From a virus: 29,507 nucleotides of DNA. Shown in pieces: positions 21,435 to 29,266 of the stretch (positions within the stretch are counted from its first letter, which is position 1; every line of letters begins with the position of its first letter). The DNA lies in IMG/VR virus record IMGVR_UViG_3300042146_000078, positions 1-29,507 of that record, one strand, 5' to 3'. The notes beneath the pieces were generated by a model, which saw only the letters and a list, made by a program, of their open reading frames with translations, searched no databases and was not told the DNA's origin. A program made the position numbers and the translations under genes.

Positions 21435-24400
21435 ATGGGCGCAGCCGCACAGATCGATATCCATGGCGAGAAAGGTGGCAGCAGCAAGCCAAAGTCGCCG
21501 ACCGAAGCTAGCGACAGCCTGCGCTCGACCAACCTGGCCAAGCTTCTCATTGCCGTGGGCGAGGGCGAGTTCGACGGTACTCCGACCGATTACGACATCT
21601 ATCTGGACAATACGCCGATCCGCGATGCCAGCAGCAACTACAACTTTCCCAACGTGAAGTGGGACTGGCGGCCGGGCTCGGTGGATCAGACCTACATCCC
21701 GGGCATTCCGTCCGTGGAGAACGAAACCTCGCTGAATATTGAGCTGCGCGGCGACGCGCCGTGGGTTCGCTCGATCAGCAACACGCAACTGTCGGCCGTG
21801 CGTTTGCGTTTTGCGTGGCCGGCCCTACAGCGGCAGGATGACCAGGGCAACGTGGGCGGCTATCGCATTGAGTACGCCATCGACGTGGCCACCGACGGCG
21901 GCGCCTACCAGCAGGTACTGGTGGATGCCGTCGACGGTAAGACCACCACACGTTACGAGCGCTCGCGCCGGATCGATTTGCCCGACGCCACCACCGGCTG
22001 GCAGATCCGCGTGCGCCGGCTGACCCCAAACCAGAACAGCAACAAGATCGCCGACACTATGCTGATCGCCGGCTACACCGAGGTGATCGACGCCAAGCTG
22101 CGCTACCCGAACACCGCGCTGCTCTACATCGAGTTCGACGCCGAGCAGTTCACCAACATCCCGGCCGTGACCGTGAAGTGCAAGGCGCGGCGTTGGATGG
22201 TGCCGAGCAACTATGACCCGGTTGCCCGCACCTACGCTGGCACTTGGGATGGCACCATGAAGTCGGCCTGGACCAACAACCCGGCCTGGATCACCTATGG
22301 CGTATGCACCGAGGACCGCTTTGGCCTGGGCAAGCGCATCAAGCCGTGGATGGTCGACAAGTGGGAGCTGTACCGGATTTCTCAGTACTGCGACCAGCTG
22401 GTGCCGAATGGCCTGGACGGTACCGAGCCGCGTTTTCTCTGCGACATGAACTTGCAGGGCAAGGCCGATGCCTGGTCTCTGCTGCGCGATATCGCCGGTA
22501 TCTACCGAGGCATGACCTACTGGGCGCAGGGCCAGTTGGTCATGCAGGCCGACATGCCGCGCGCCCAGGACTTCGACTACGTCTTCACCCGGGCCAACGT
22601 CATCGACGGCAAGTTCTCCTATGGCAGTGCGTCGGCGAAAACCCGCTACACCCGGGCGCTGGTCAGCTACGACAACCCGGCGAACAACTACGACACCGAC
22701 GTCATTCCATTCGCCGACCTGGATTTTCAGCGTCGTTATGGCGACCGGCCGACTGAACTGAGCGCGATCGGTTGCACCCGTGCGTCCGAGGCCCAGCGCC
22801 GTGGCAAGTGGGCGATCCTCAGCAACAACCAGGACCGAACCGTGTCGTTCAAGACCGGCATGGAGGGCGTGATTCCGCTGCCGGGCCACATCATCCCGGT
22901 GGCTGACTCACTGCTGGCCGGGCGGGAGGTGGGTGGACGCATCTCGGCAGTAGCCGGCCGTGTGGTGACGCTCGACCGTGACACCCAGGCCAAGGCCGGC
23001 GATCGCCTGATCATCAACTTGCCCGGTGGGCGTGCCGAAGGCCGTACCGTGCAGAGCGTGAGCGGTCGTGCGGTGACCGTGACCACCAGCTACAGCGAGC
23101 CACCGTTGCCGCAACTGCAATGGGCACTGGATGCCGATGACCTGGCGATCCCGCTGTATCGCGTCCTGCGGACCAAACGCACGGCCGAAGGTGACTACGA
23201 GATCAGCGCGCTGCAGTTCGAACCAGGCAAGTTTGCCTTCATCGACACCGGTGCCCGCCTCGAGGAGCGGCCGATCAGCGTCATTCCGATCACGGTGGTA
23301 CCGGCGCCGGAGAGCGTCACCCTCACCGCAAGCTCGGTAGTCTCCCAAGGCATCGCCGTCGCCACCATGACGATCACCTGGCCGGCGGTGCCCGGTGCGG
23401 TCGGCTATGACGTGGAGTGGCGTAAGGACAGCGGCAACTGGGTCAAAGTGCAGCGCACCGGGATGACCAGCGTCGACGTGGTTGGCATTTATGCTGGTGA
23501 CTACGTGGCGCGGGTGCGGGCGGTGAGTGCCTTCGACATCTCGTCGATCTGGCGCAACTCGATCCTGACCAACCTCAAGGGCAAGGAGGGCTTGCCGCCG
23601 GCGGTGTCGTTCCTGACGGCCACCTCGCTGCTGTTCGGCATTGGCCTCAAGTGGGGTTTCCCAGCTGGAGCCGAGGACACCCAACGCACGGAAATCTGGT
23701 ATGGCTCGGCCAACAACTTGGGAGCGGCCACCAAGCTGGCCGATTTGGCCTACCCGCAAAGCGATTACTCGATGCAGAGCCTGCTGGCCGGCGCGACGTT
23801 CTTCTTCTGGGCGCGCCTGGTAGATCGGACCGGCAACATCGGCCCGTACTATCCAGTGGTAAACGGCGTGATGGGGCAGGCCAGTTCTGAAGCCGGCCCT
23901 ATCCTGGACATGCTCGCCGGCCAGATTGGCGAGTCCGAGCTTGGCCAGCATCTGCTTGATGAGATCGACAAGATCTCCGGCGACGGTCCCGAATCTGTCA
24001 ATGGTCGAATTGAAGCGGCCAAGGATGAGCTTGAGGGACTGATCAGTCAAATCACAGACGCCCTGGAATACGTCCCGGCGAACAGCTACCTGAAAGATGA
24101 CAACGTGCGTAGCGGCCAGCGCCTGTACACGGCAATTCAGGCCGTACCCGCGAACGCAGGCGGGGCCAATGCGCCGCCTAACCCGGTCTACTGGCTCGAC
24201 ATCGGCGGCATCGTGTCGACGGTCAACGCCCAGGCTGTGCAGATCCAAAAAAACACGACTGACATCACCGAAGTGGACGGCAAGATCACGGCGACATCGA
24301 CTTCCCTGCAATCACTGCAGGCGTCGTACCGAGATGAGGATGGGGAAGGGGACTTGGCCGGGGCCCTGAATGAGTGGGATAGCGCCGCGAGGTTTGCGGA

Positions 24401-25388
24401 GGAAGTGCGAACCAGCGCTACAGAAAGAGAGGCAACGGCCATCCGCCTGACCACACTCGATGCGCAGGTTGCAGGCAATAAAGCCGGGATCAGCACCTTG
24501 GAAACGGTGGTGGCCACTGACCGCGCTGCAACAGCGAGCCGCCTGGATTTGTTGAGTGCATCGGTCGGTGGCAATACTGCGGCCATCGGTACCGAATCCC
24601 AAGCCAGGACGACAGCGGATGAGGCGCTGGGGGTCAGGATCGGAACGGTTGAAGTCGATGTCGACGATAACGCGGCGAAGATCCAGGACGTGCAGGAAGC
24701 TCTGGTGACAACCGACGCGGCGGTGGCTTCGATGCGGACAACCGTAGAGGCCGTTTACACGGCCGGGCGGGATGACGACGCGGAAGGCGATCTGGCCGGA
24801 GCGCTGGAGGCGTGGGGATCTACGGCGAAGTTTGCCGAGGAAACCCGCGTCAGGGCTGACGGTGATACAGCCCAGGCGCGACGCTCGGAACAGCTGGAAG
24901 TGTCGATTGGCAGCACGAACGCTGCGGTGCAGACGGTCAGTCAGGCGGTGGTAGCGCTTGATGGCAAGGCCAGCACGATGTGGTCGGTAAAAATGCAGCT
25001 GAATAGCCAGGGCCAATACGTTGCGGCGGGCATCGGGTTGGGCATTGAGAACGGCCCAGCGGGATTGCAAAGCAAGTTCCTGGTGAGCGCGGATCTTTTT
25101 GCTGTGATTAACGGCGTCAACGGTACGTTGTCCTCACCGTTTGCTGTCACTGGCGGGCAAGTGTTCATGAATTCGGCCTTCATCCAGAACGGCACCATCA
25201 CCAACGCCAAGATTGGTCAGGTCATTCAATCTGACGACTACGTTGTTAATACGAGTGGTTGGGTCATCAACAAGAATGGCGGTTTTGAAATGAACGGCAC
25301 CTATGGCGGGGGGAGGATGCAGCTCACAAGTACCGCCTTGAAGTTTTACCACCCTAATGGGGTACTGGGTATTGACTTGAGCCTATAG
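21435..25388 (+). CDS. Central tail fibre / host specificity protein J-like (1317 aa)
   Basis: This protein forms the tail tip fibre that contacts the host and probably helps DNA pass the envelope. The N-terminal 600 residues carry the conserved J core (TEASDSLRSTNLAKLLIAVGEGEFDG, VKCKARRWMVPSNYDPVARTYAGTWDG, ITYGVCTEDRFGLGKRI, GIYRGMTYWAQGQLV). A fibronectin III-like domain lies at about 617-710 and a second beta domain at about 720-820. A long helical, repeated region runs to about 1175, then a DUF1983-like region at about 1184-1255 (SVKMQLNSQGQYVAAGIGLGIE, FAVTGGQVFMNSAFIQNGTITNAKIG), and a 60-residue tail that likely varies between phages. The start has GGAGG 7 bases upstream. The next gene begins 2 bases after the stop. 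Confidence 0.95.
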   Translation: MGAAAQIDIHGEKGGSSKPKSPTEASDSLRSTNLAKLLIAVGEGEFDGTPTDYDIYLDNTPIRDASSNYNFPNVKWDWRPGSVDQTYIPGIPSVENETSLNIELRGDAPWVRSISNTQLSAVRLRFAWPALQRQDDQGNVGGYRIEYAIDVATDGGAYQQVLVDAVDGKTTTRYERSRRIDLPDATTGWQIRVRRLTPNQNSNKIADTMLIAGYTEVIDAKLRYPNTALLYIEFDAEQFTNIPAVTVKCKARRWMVPSNYDPVARTYAGTWDGTMKSAWTNNPAWITYGVCTEDRFGLGKRIKPWMVDKWELYRISQYCDQLVPNGLDGTEPRFLCDMNLQGKADAWSLLRDIAGIYRGMTYWAQGQLVMQADMPRAQDFDYVFTRANVIDGKFSYGSASAKTRYTRALVSYDNPANNYDTDVIPFADLDFQRRYGDRPTELSAIGCTRASEAQRRGKWAILSNNQDRTVSFKTGMEGVIPLPGHIIPVADSLLAGREVGGRISAVAGRVVTLDRDTQAKAGDRLIINLPGGRAEGRTVQSVSGRAVTVTTSYSEPPLPQLQWALDADDLAIPLYRVLRTKRTAEGDYEISALQFEPGKFAFIDTGARLEERPISVIPITVVPAPESVTLTASSVVSQGIAVATMTITWPAVPGAVGYDVEWRKDSGNWVKVQRTGMTSVDVVGIYAGDYVARVRAVSAFDISSIWRNSILTNLKGKEGLPPAVSFLTATSLLFGIGLKWGFPAGAEDTQRTEIWYGSANNLGAATKLADLAYPQSDYSMQSLLAGATFFFWARLVDRTGNIGPYYPVVNGVMGQASSEAGPILDMLAGQIGESELGQHLLDEIDKISGDGPESVNGRIEAAKDELEGLISQITDALEYVPANSYLKDDNVRSGQRLYTAIQAVPANAGGANAPPNPVYWLDIGGIVSTVNAQAVQIQKNTTDITEVDGKITATSTSLQSLQASYRDEDGEGDLAGALNEWDSAARFAEEVRTSATEREATAIRLTTLDAQVAGNKAGISTLETVVATDRAATASRLDLLSASVGGNTAAIGTESQARTTADEALGVRIGTVEVDVDDNAAKIQDVQEALVTTDAAVASMRTTVEAVYTAGRDDDAEGDLAGALEAWGSTAKFAEETRVRADGDTAQARRSEQLEVSIGSTNAAVQTVSQAVVALDGKASTMWSVKMQLNSQGQYVAAGIGLGIENGPAGLQSKFLVSADLFAVINGVNGTLSSPFAVTGGQVFMNSAFIQNGTITNAKIGQVIQSDDYVVNTSGWVINKNGGFEMNGTYGGGRMQLTSTALKFYHPNGVLGIDLSL
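24327..24884 (+). repeat. Internal duplication within J
   Basis: Residues 965-1004 (YRDEDGEGDLAGALNEWDSA...) and about 1111-1150 (GRDDDAEGDLAGALEAWGST...) share EGDLAGAL-x-x-W-x-S-x-A-x-FAEE. The copies are 146 codons (438 bases) apart. At the DNA level they are diverged, so the duplication is old or selected. Both precede heptad-like stretches, suggesting repeated stalk modules. Confidence 0.65.
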
Positions 25389-25390
25389 CG

Positions 25391-25690
25391 ATGACGGGAC
25401 TTACAATCAAAAATGCGGCTGGCCAAGTAATGGTCGATATGACCATGTTTATCAGTCAAACCCAAGGGGCAGTCGATACAGGTGGGGTGGGTGGTAGTGT
25501 GACCATTCCAGCCCCTCCGGCGGGTAAAACGCAGTACTACATTATTGTGCCGCTGGTTACTACGGGAGTTACCGGGAAATTGCCCGGTGTAACACTTTCA
25601 GGTAGCACATTGTCATGGGCATATTCCTACGCAACTAACGGGTGGGGGTTCTTTTCAGCGAACACCAGAATTTATTACGGGTACTATTAA
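25391..25690 (+). CDS. Small tail tip protein of unknown function (99 aa)
   Basis: The protein reads MTGLTIKNAAGQVMVDMTMF and later PAPPAGKTQYYIIVPLVTT...GSTLSWAYSYATNGWGFFSANTRIYYGYY. It is beta-rich with many aromatic residues at the C-terminus. Proteins of this kind follow J in pseudomonad lambda-like phages and probably belong to the tail tip or receptor-binding complex. Its stop overlaps the next start (TAATG). The base composition of this and the next gene is visibly more AT-rich than the J core. Confidence 0.75.
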   Translation: MTGLTIKNAAGQVMVDMTMFISQTQGAVDTGGVGGSVTIPAPPAGKTQYYIIVPLVTTGVTGKLPGVTLSGSTLSWAYSYATNGWGFFSANTRIYYGYY

Positions 25691-26553
25691 TGCCGCAATT
25701 AATAGTTAAGAAACCAGACGGTAGCTTATTGTTTGACACAGGCAAAATCACCTATGGATTGGTTAAGAGTGGGTACCTTGCTTACAGTTCGTCTTGGACG
25801 CGCAGACTTCTCAAGTCGACCCAGCTCGACCCCACAGACGGTGCCAATTGGACAGCTTCAACATCAGTCAATGCTCCAACGAATTATGATCAGGTGTGGA
25901 GCTTCACCGTAACCAATGCTAAGTCGCCGATCATATTTTTGGTCGGGTCAGGTTGTCTGAATGGCTCTACAACGTCAGGAACCAGCATTACCTATCATTT
26001 CTCCAATGCAAGTGCGAGCACTAAGTTCTACTGCTTCGATTTGATGGCCGATAATATTGTGGGTTCACCGTATTTGAAGACTTACGATGCAAATGGTGTT
26101 CTCACGTTCAACTCACTTCAGCCACCACTGAACATTGCCGGTACATACCAGCCACCGGCCCCAACAGCGCCGTCTGGTGCTTATGGTGTTCAAACGGCCT
26201 ACACGGGCGGGGTCTTCGCCGGTCGTCAAGATGATGACAACGTTAACAGCAGTAAGCAGGACTGTCGTTTCGATGTCGCATTAACAGCGGGTGTTGAGTA
26301 CGCAGCATATCTGCCATGGTCAAGGGCGGCATCAACTGTTGATAGTCAAGGGACAACCCCCATTGCCTATTCTGTTATTGAAGGCGCATATGGGCGAGTT
26401 GGCGGTATTAGTTTTTTGTTCGGTGCATCAGCAGGTACAACTCTAACAACAGGTGTAGCACCAAGGCCGGTTGGTTGGTACAACGTGCCGACTGACCGCT
26501 ACCCAGTTGCTCTTTACATAACAACAGCAAATCTACCATTCCCCTTCGGATAA
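25690..26553 (+). CDS. Tail tip protein, likely receptor-interacting (287 aa)
   Basis: The protein starts MPQLIVKKPDGSLLFDTGKI, with TYGLVKSGYLAYSSSWTRR next. It is beta-rich and ends in PRPVGWYNVPTDRYPVALYITTANLPFPFG. The opening pattern resembles tail proteins downstream of J in Pseudomonas phages. The start at 25690 overlaps the previous stop by one base and has no strong ribosome site, so it is probably coupled. The coding sequence is AT-richer than its neighbours, with codons such as AAT, TTA and ACA, consistent with a module exchanged between phages for host range. Function is inferred from position. Confidence 0.78.
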   Translation: MPQLIVKKPDGSLLFDTGKITYGLVKSGYLAYSSSWTRRLLKSTQLDPTDGANWTASTSVNAPTNYDQVWSFTVTNAKSPIIFLVGSGCLNGSTTSGTSITYHFSNASASTKFYCFDLMADNIVGSPYLKTYDANGVLTFNSLQPPLNIAGTYQPPAPTAPSGAYGVQTAYTGGVFAGRQDDDNVNSSKQDCRFDVALTAGVEYAAYLPWSRAASTVDSQGTTPIAYSVIEGAYGRVGGISFLFGASAGTTLTTGVAPRPVGWYNVPTDRYPVALYITTANLPFPFG

Positions 26554-26562
26554 GGAACAACT

Positions 26563-27342
26563 ATGCCCTGGTACAGATCAGGAACAGTCGCGGTCACCAG
26601 CGGCAGCACCACCGTGACCGGCACCAGCACGGCTTTCGCCGCCAACTCTCGCGTGGGTGACGCTTTTCAAGGCCCAGATGGGCGCTGGTACGAAGTCACG
26701 AACATTGCCAGCACTACGGTGCTTTCGATTCTTCCCGCCTATCAAGGTGCTACTGCCTCTGGCGGGGCGTATGCCCTGGCACCGATGCAGGGTTACGTGA
26801 AAGAGTCCGCCGACCGCCTGCGGCAATTGGTCGATCAATGGGGCGCGACCTTGGCCGGACTCGGTACGGTCTCTGTAGAGAACGTAGTGCCCGTGGCAAA
26901 AGGCGGGACGGGTGGCACTACTGCGGCTTTGGCCCGTGCCGGCTTGGGCCTTGGTGCCGCTGCTGTCGCTGCCATTGTTGGAACTGTCTCGCAAACCGGT
27001 GGTGTACCTACCGGCGCCATTGTTGAAAAGGTGGTGAACGCGAACGGCGAGGCCACGAAATTTGCAGACGGCCGGCTGATTTGTATTGGGTCGATTGCGG
27101 ACTTCGCAGTTGCCGCCGGCGCCGTCGCGACTGTTTCGCCACTGGGCACGTTCCCGGTTCTGTTTGCTGACACCGCGTATGTCTTTCAGGCCTTTGGCAG
27201 CCCTAATACGAGTAATGATGTTTACGGGTACATCAGAACGAACTCAAAGGCGAATTGGTCTGCCACTGCGATCTTCCGTAACGGTCCGGTCGCGCAAACA
27301 ATTGGCAGTGGCCAGTATGTAGCAATCGGGAGGTGGTTCTGA
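26563..27342 (+). CDS. Tail fibre protein (259 aa)
   Basis: The N-terminus MPWYRSGTVAVTSGSTTVTGTSTAFAANSRVGDAFQGPDGRWYEVTNIAS is a standard tail fibre attachment domain in Pseudomonas phages. Next come a helical segment (VKESADRLRQLVDQWGATLAGLG) and a VENVVPVAKGGTGGTTAALARAGLGLGAAA collar typical of fibres. The last 90 residues are a beta-rich tip ending GQYVAIGRWF. AAGGA lies 8 bases before the start. The stop overlaps the next gene as TGATG. Confidence 0.88.
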   Translation: MPWYRSGTVAVTSGSTTVTGTSTAFAANSRVGDAFQGPDGRWYEVTNIASTTVLSILPAYQGATASGGAYALAPMQGYVKESADRLRQLVDQWGATLAGLGTVSVENVVPVAKGGTGGTTAALARAGLGLGAAAVAAIVGTVSQTGGVPTGAIVEKVVNANGEATKFADGRLICIGSIADFAVAAGAVATVSPLGTFPVLFADTAYVFQAFGSPNTSNDVYGYIRTNSKANWSATAIFRNGPVAQTIGSGQYVAIGRWF

Positions 27343-27632
27343 TGATCATCAAGCTTTCACCGCAGGGCGGCCGGGTGCCGCTTTCAATTAAAAAACTCGG
27401 CGATGTACTGACCATCAACGGGGAATCTTTCGACTTTCGTGAACTGCCAGAGGGTGCGGTTCTGCCCTGGTCGGCAGTTCAATGCCAGCACCTGGTGGGA
27501 GATGTGACTCGCCGCAATGGTGATCTCATCATCGCCCTAGGGATTCCTTGCGACGCGGATTCAAGTTTCGCGGTTCGCTTCCCCAGTGACATCGTTAATC
27601 CCCCCGATGGTGATGTGAGGCTTCCAGAATGA
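27342..27632 (+). CDS. Fibre-associated protein of unknown function (96 aa)
   Basis: The protein (MIIKLSPQGGRVPLSIKKLG...GESFDFRELPEGAVLPWSAVQCQHLVGDVTRRNGDLIIAL) is beta-rich and soluble. Genes like this follow the tail fibre in pseudomonad prophages and are usually left as hypothetical tail proteins. The start at 27342 overlaps the fibre stop by one base (TGATG), and AGGTGG lies upstream. An ATG at 27333 is a less likely start. Its stop overlaps the next ATG (ATGA). Confidence 0.72.
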   Translation: MIIKLSPQGGRVPLSIKKLGDVLTINGESFDFRELPEGAVLPWSAVQCQHLVGDVTRRNGDLIIALGIPCDADSSFAVRFPSDIVNPPDGDVRLPE

Positions 27633-27889
27633 ACATCGACTTTAGCCAAATGGTCACCGCTGAGCAGCAGTTGGAAGAACGCAAGAATGCCCAGCTTGAA
27701 GCTGTGCTCAATGCGCGCCGGTCCGCCTACCTTGCCGAGTCAGACCCGTTGCGGTTGGAGGCTGACTACGACGCACTCTCCCAGGGTCTGGAGCCTGACT
27801 ACACCGCGTGGCTTGCCTCAGTGGCCGCCATCAAAGCCCGCTACCCGCTGCCGGTGAGTGCCGAAGCGTCCGAGATCAACGAAGCCTAA
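27629..27889 (+). CDS. Probable tail fibre assembly or chaperone-like protein (86 aa)
   Basis: The protein starts MNIDFSQMVTAEQQLEERKNAQLEAVLNARRSAYLAESDPLRLEADYDALSQG. It is almost entirely helical, like small tail fibre assembly proteins that help fibres fold or attach. The final EPDYTAWLASVAAIKARYPLP fits that group. It overlaps the previous gene by ATGA. A terminator follows. The assembly role is inferred from helical content and position. Confidence 0.7.
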   Translation: MNIDFSQMVTAEQQLEERKNAQLEAVLNARRSAYLAESDPLRLEADYDALSQGLEPDYTAWLASVAAIKARYPLPVSAEASEINEA

Positions 27890-27909
27890 GCGCTTAGCGC
27901 AAACCGAGG

Positions 27910-27932
27910 CCCGCCAAGTGCGGGATTTTTTT
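27910..27932 (+). terminator. Intrinsic terminator before the endolysin
   Basis: CCCGC (27910-27914) and GCGGG (27920-27924) pair around CAAGT, followed by A and seven T. The loop sequence CAAGT and part of the stem match the terminator at 597-621. The ribosome site CCGGAG of the endolysin starts 2 bases after the T-run. Confidence 0.72.
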
Positions 27933-27947
27933 GCCCGGAGAAAAGTA

Positions 27948-28373
27948 ATGACCGTATCCGAGAAAGACCGCGACATCTTCGCCCGCACGTTGTGGGGCGA
28001 GGCCCGCGGCGAATCCCTGGCTGGCCAGATCGCCGTGGCCTGGACCATCCGCAACCGGGTGAACGACGGCAAGGACAAGTCGTGGTGGGGGGAGGGCTAT
28101 GCCGGCGTGTGCCAGAAGCCCTACCAGTTCAGCTGCTGGAACAGGAACGACCCGAACTTTGCCTACCTGAGTGGCGCGAAGCAGATTCCCTTTCGCGAGC
28201 TAGCGCAGGCGAGGGTTGCCGCTGACCAGGTGATCGACGGCAAAGTGACGGATCCCACCGGCGGTGCCACACACTACTACGCGACCACCATGCCGAAGCC
28301 ACCGGCTTGGGTGAAAGGCGCCAAGGAGACGTTAAGGCTTGGCCATCACGTGTTCTTCAAGGATGTGCCATGA
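27948..28373 (+). CDS. Endolysin, SleB-type cell wall hydrolase (141 aa)
   Basis: SleB (Hydrolase_2) enzymes cut the glycan strands of peptidoglycan; here the protein would lyse the host at the end of infection. The motif TLWGEARGES with probable catalytic E18 is followed by AVAWTIRNRVNDGKDKSWWGEG and CQKPYQFSCWNRNDPN, then DPTGGATHYY and the C-terminal HHVFFKD. There is no signal peptide, so it needs the holin at 1687. GGAG lies 9 bases before the start at 27948. The 3' end overlaps Rz by ATGA. Confidence 0.9.
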   Translation: MTVSEKDRDIFARTLWGEARGESLAGQIAVAWTIRNRVNDGKDKSWWGEGYAGVCQKPYQFSCWNRNDPNFAYLSGAKQIPFRELAQARVAADQVIDGKVTDPTGGATHYYATTMPKPPAWVKGAKETLRLGHHVFFKDVP

Positions 28374-28888
28374 ATCCGATCCTGCTCCGATTCCTTCCTT
28401 ATATAGCAGCGGTGCTGCTGGTGGCTGGCGCCCTGTTCGGCGCCTATCACCACGGCGTGACCGTCACGGATGCCAAGTGGATATCTGCCTGGCACGAACG
28501 TGATGCGGACGACAAGGCTGTGGCGCTGGAAAACGAAAGCCGCGAACGCGCCAGGGAACAGGCCTACCAACAATCAATCAACAAGGCGGTTCAAGATGGG
28601 CAACGCATCATCGATCAAGCGACAGCTGATGCTGCTGCCGGTCGCGCTTCTGCTGACGGGTTGCGCGGGGCAGCCGACAAGCTTGCCGCTCGACTCGCAG
28701 CCAGTGAAGCCAGCGGCAATTCCTGCACTGCAGCCGCAAGCAAGGCAGCTGCCCGCGCCGCCGCTGTGCTTGCCGACGTGTTCAAGCGCGCTGACCAGCG
28801 AGCGGGCGACCTGGCAGCAATTGCTGACCAAGCCCGAGCCCGGGGAGTGACTTGCGAACAGGCGTACAAATCAATTGAGGAAAATTAG
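28370..28888 (+). CDS. Rz: Inner membrane spanin subunit, Rz-like (DUF2514 type) (172 aa)
   Basis: The i-spanin is anchored in the inner membrane and spans the periplasm to fuse with the outer membrane after the wall is cut. Residues about 8-25 form the membrane anchor (FLPYIAAVLLVAGALFGA). A long periplasmic helix follows, rich in Ala, Glu, Gln and Asp (DKAVALENESRERAREQAYQQSINKAVQDGQ). C-terminal cysteines are present (NSCTAA and VTCEQAY). The start at 28370 overlaps the endolysin stop by ATGA. The Rz1 gene lies wholly inside this gene in another frame, confirming the pair. Confidence 0.9.
   Translation: MNPILLRFLPYIAAVLLVAGALFGAYHHGVTVTDAKWISAWHERDADDKAVALENESRERAREQAYQQSINKAVQDGQRIIDQATADAAAGRASADGLRGAADKLAARLAASEASGNSCTAAASKAAARAAAVLADVFKRADQRAGDLAAIADQARARGVTCEQAYKSIEEN
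28596..28850 (+). CDS. Rz1: Outer membrane lipoprotein spanin, Rz1-like, nested in Rz (84 aa)
   Basis: The nested frame (+1 relative to Rz) encodes MGNASSIKRQLMLLPVALLL followed by TGCAGQ. The lipobox LTGC puts the lipidated cysteine at residue 23. The mature part is rich in proline (LPLDSQPVKPAAIPALQPQARQLPAPPLC), the mark of o-spanins that pair with Rz through the C-terminus. The start at 28596 follows AAGGCGG; frame entries further upstream lack a signal sequence at their start. The gene ends 38 bases before the Rz stop, so it is fully embedded, as in lambda. Confidence 0.9.
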   Translation: MGNASSIKRQLMLLPVALLLTGCAGQPTSLPLDSQPVKPAAIPALQPQARQLPAPPLCLPTCSSALTSERATWQQLLTKPEPGE

Positions 28889-28909
28889 TGGAGTGACGGC
28901 TAATTAGTA

Positions 28910-29266
28910 TCATTGAGATGCTGCTGTTTCAGAGGGCGCCAGACATACGAGATCCCTAACTCCCTCAATCCACTCTCCACGACGAACCACAAACCACGGC
29001 GCATCTGGTTCATCTTCGATTATCTCGTCGCTTTTGGAGCCTGTCCCGATGTAGCGATATTGTGGTTTAGAGCAGTCATATTGATGCTTGATGTATCTTG
29101 TGAAGAAGGGGCCAGTCCTCTTGATAATTACAGTCCTTGTAGCTCCTTCAGAGGTAGCAGCATCGATGGTGTACTTGCCGTCATCGATCGGGGGGCCTTC
29201 AATCTGCTGCACCGTCGCTTGGGCATGCAGACAGAAAAGGGATAAAACTAACGGAATGGTTTTCAA
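28910..29266 (-). CDS. Leftward exported protein with TTG start, unknown function (118 aa)
   Basis: Beginning at TTG 29266 gives MKTIPLVLSLFCLHAQA, a clear signal peptide (cleavage near AQA-T), then an acidic soluble domain of about 100 residues with ITVIIKRTGPF-type strands (TRTVIIKRTGPFFTRYIKHQYDCS) and two mature cysteines. TTG is preferred because AAGGAGG lies 7 bases upstream on the minus strand; the in-frame ATG at 29365 is 33 codons upstream with no ribosome site. It faces the lysis genes, 21 bases from the Rz stop. I do not recognise the family. Export suggests an envelope role in the lysogen. Confidence 0.75.
   Translation of the reverse strand: MKTIPLVLSLFCLHAQATVQQIEGPPIDDGKYTIDAATSEGATRTVIIKRTGPFFTRYIKHQYDCSKPQYRYIGTGSKSDEIIEDEPDAPWFVVRRGEWIEGVRDLVCLAPSETAASQ

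Noticed and set aside
22908-24311. Antisense frame of about 467 codons inside J
   Set aside because: His/Arg/Val-rich sequence typical of antisense reading of a GC-rich gene; J itself is well supported.
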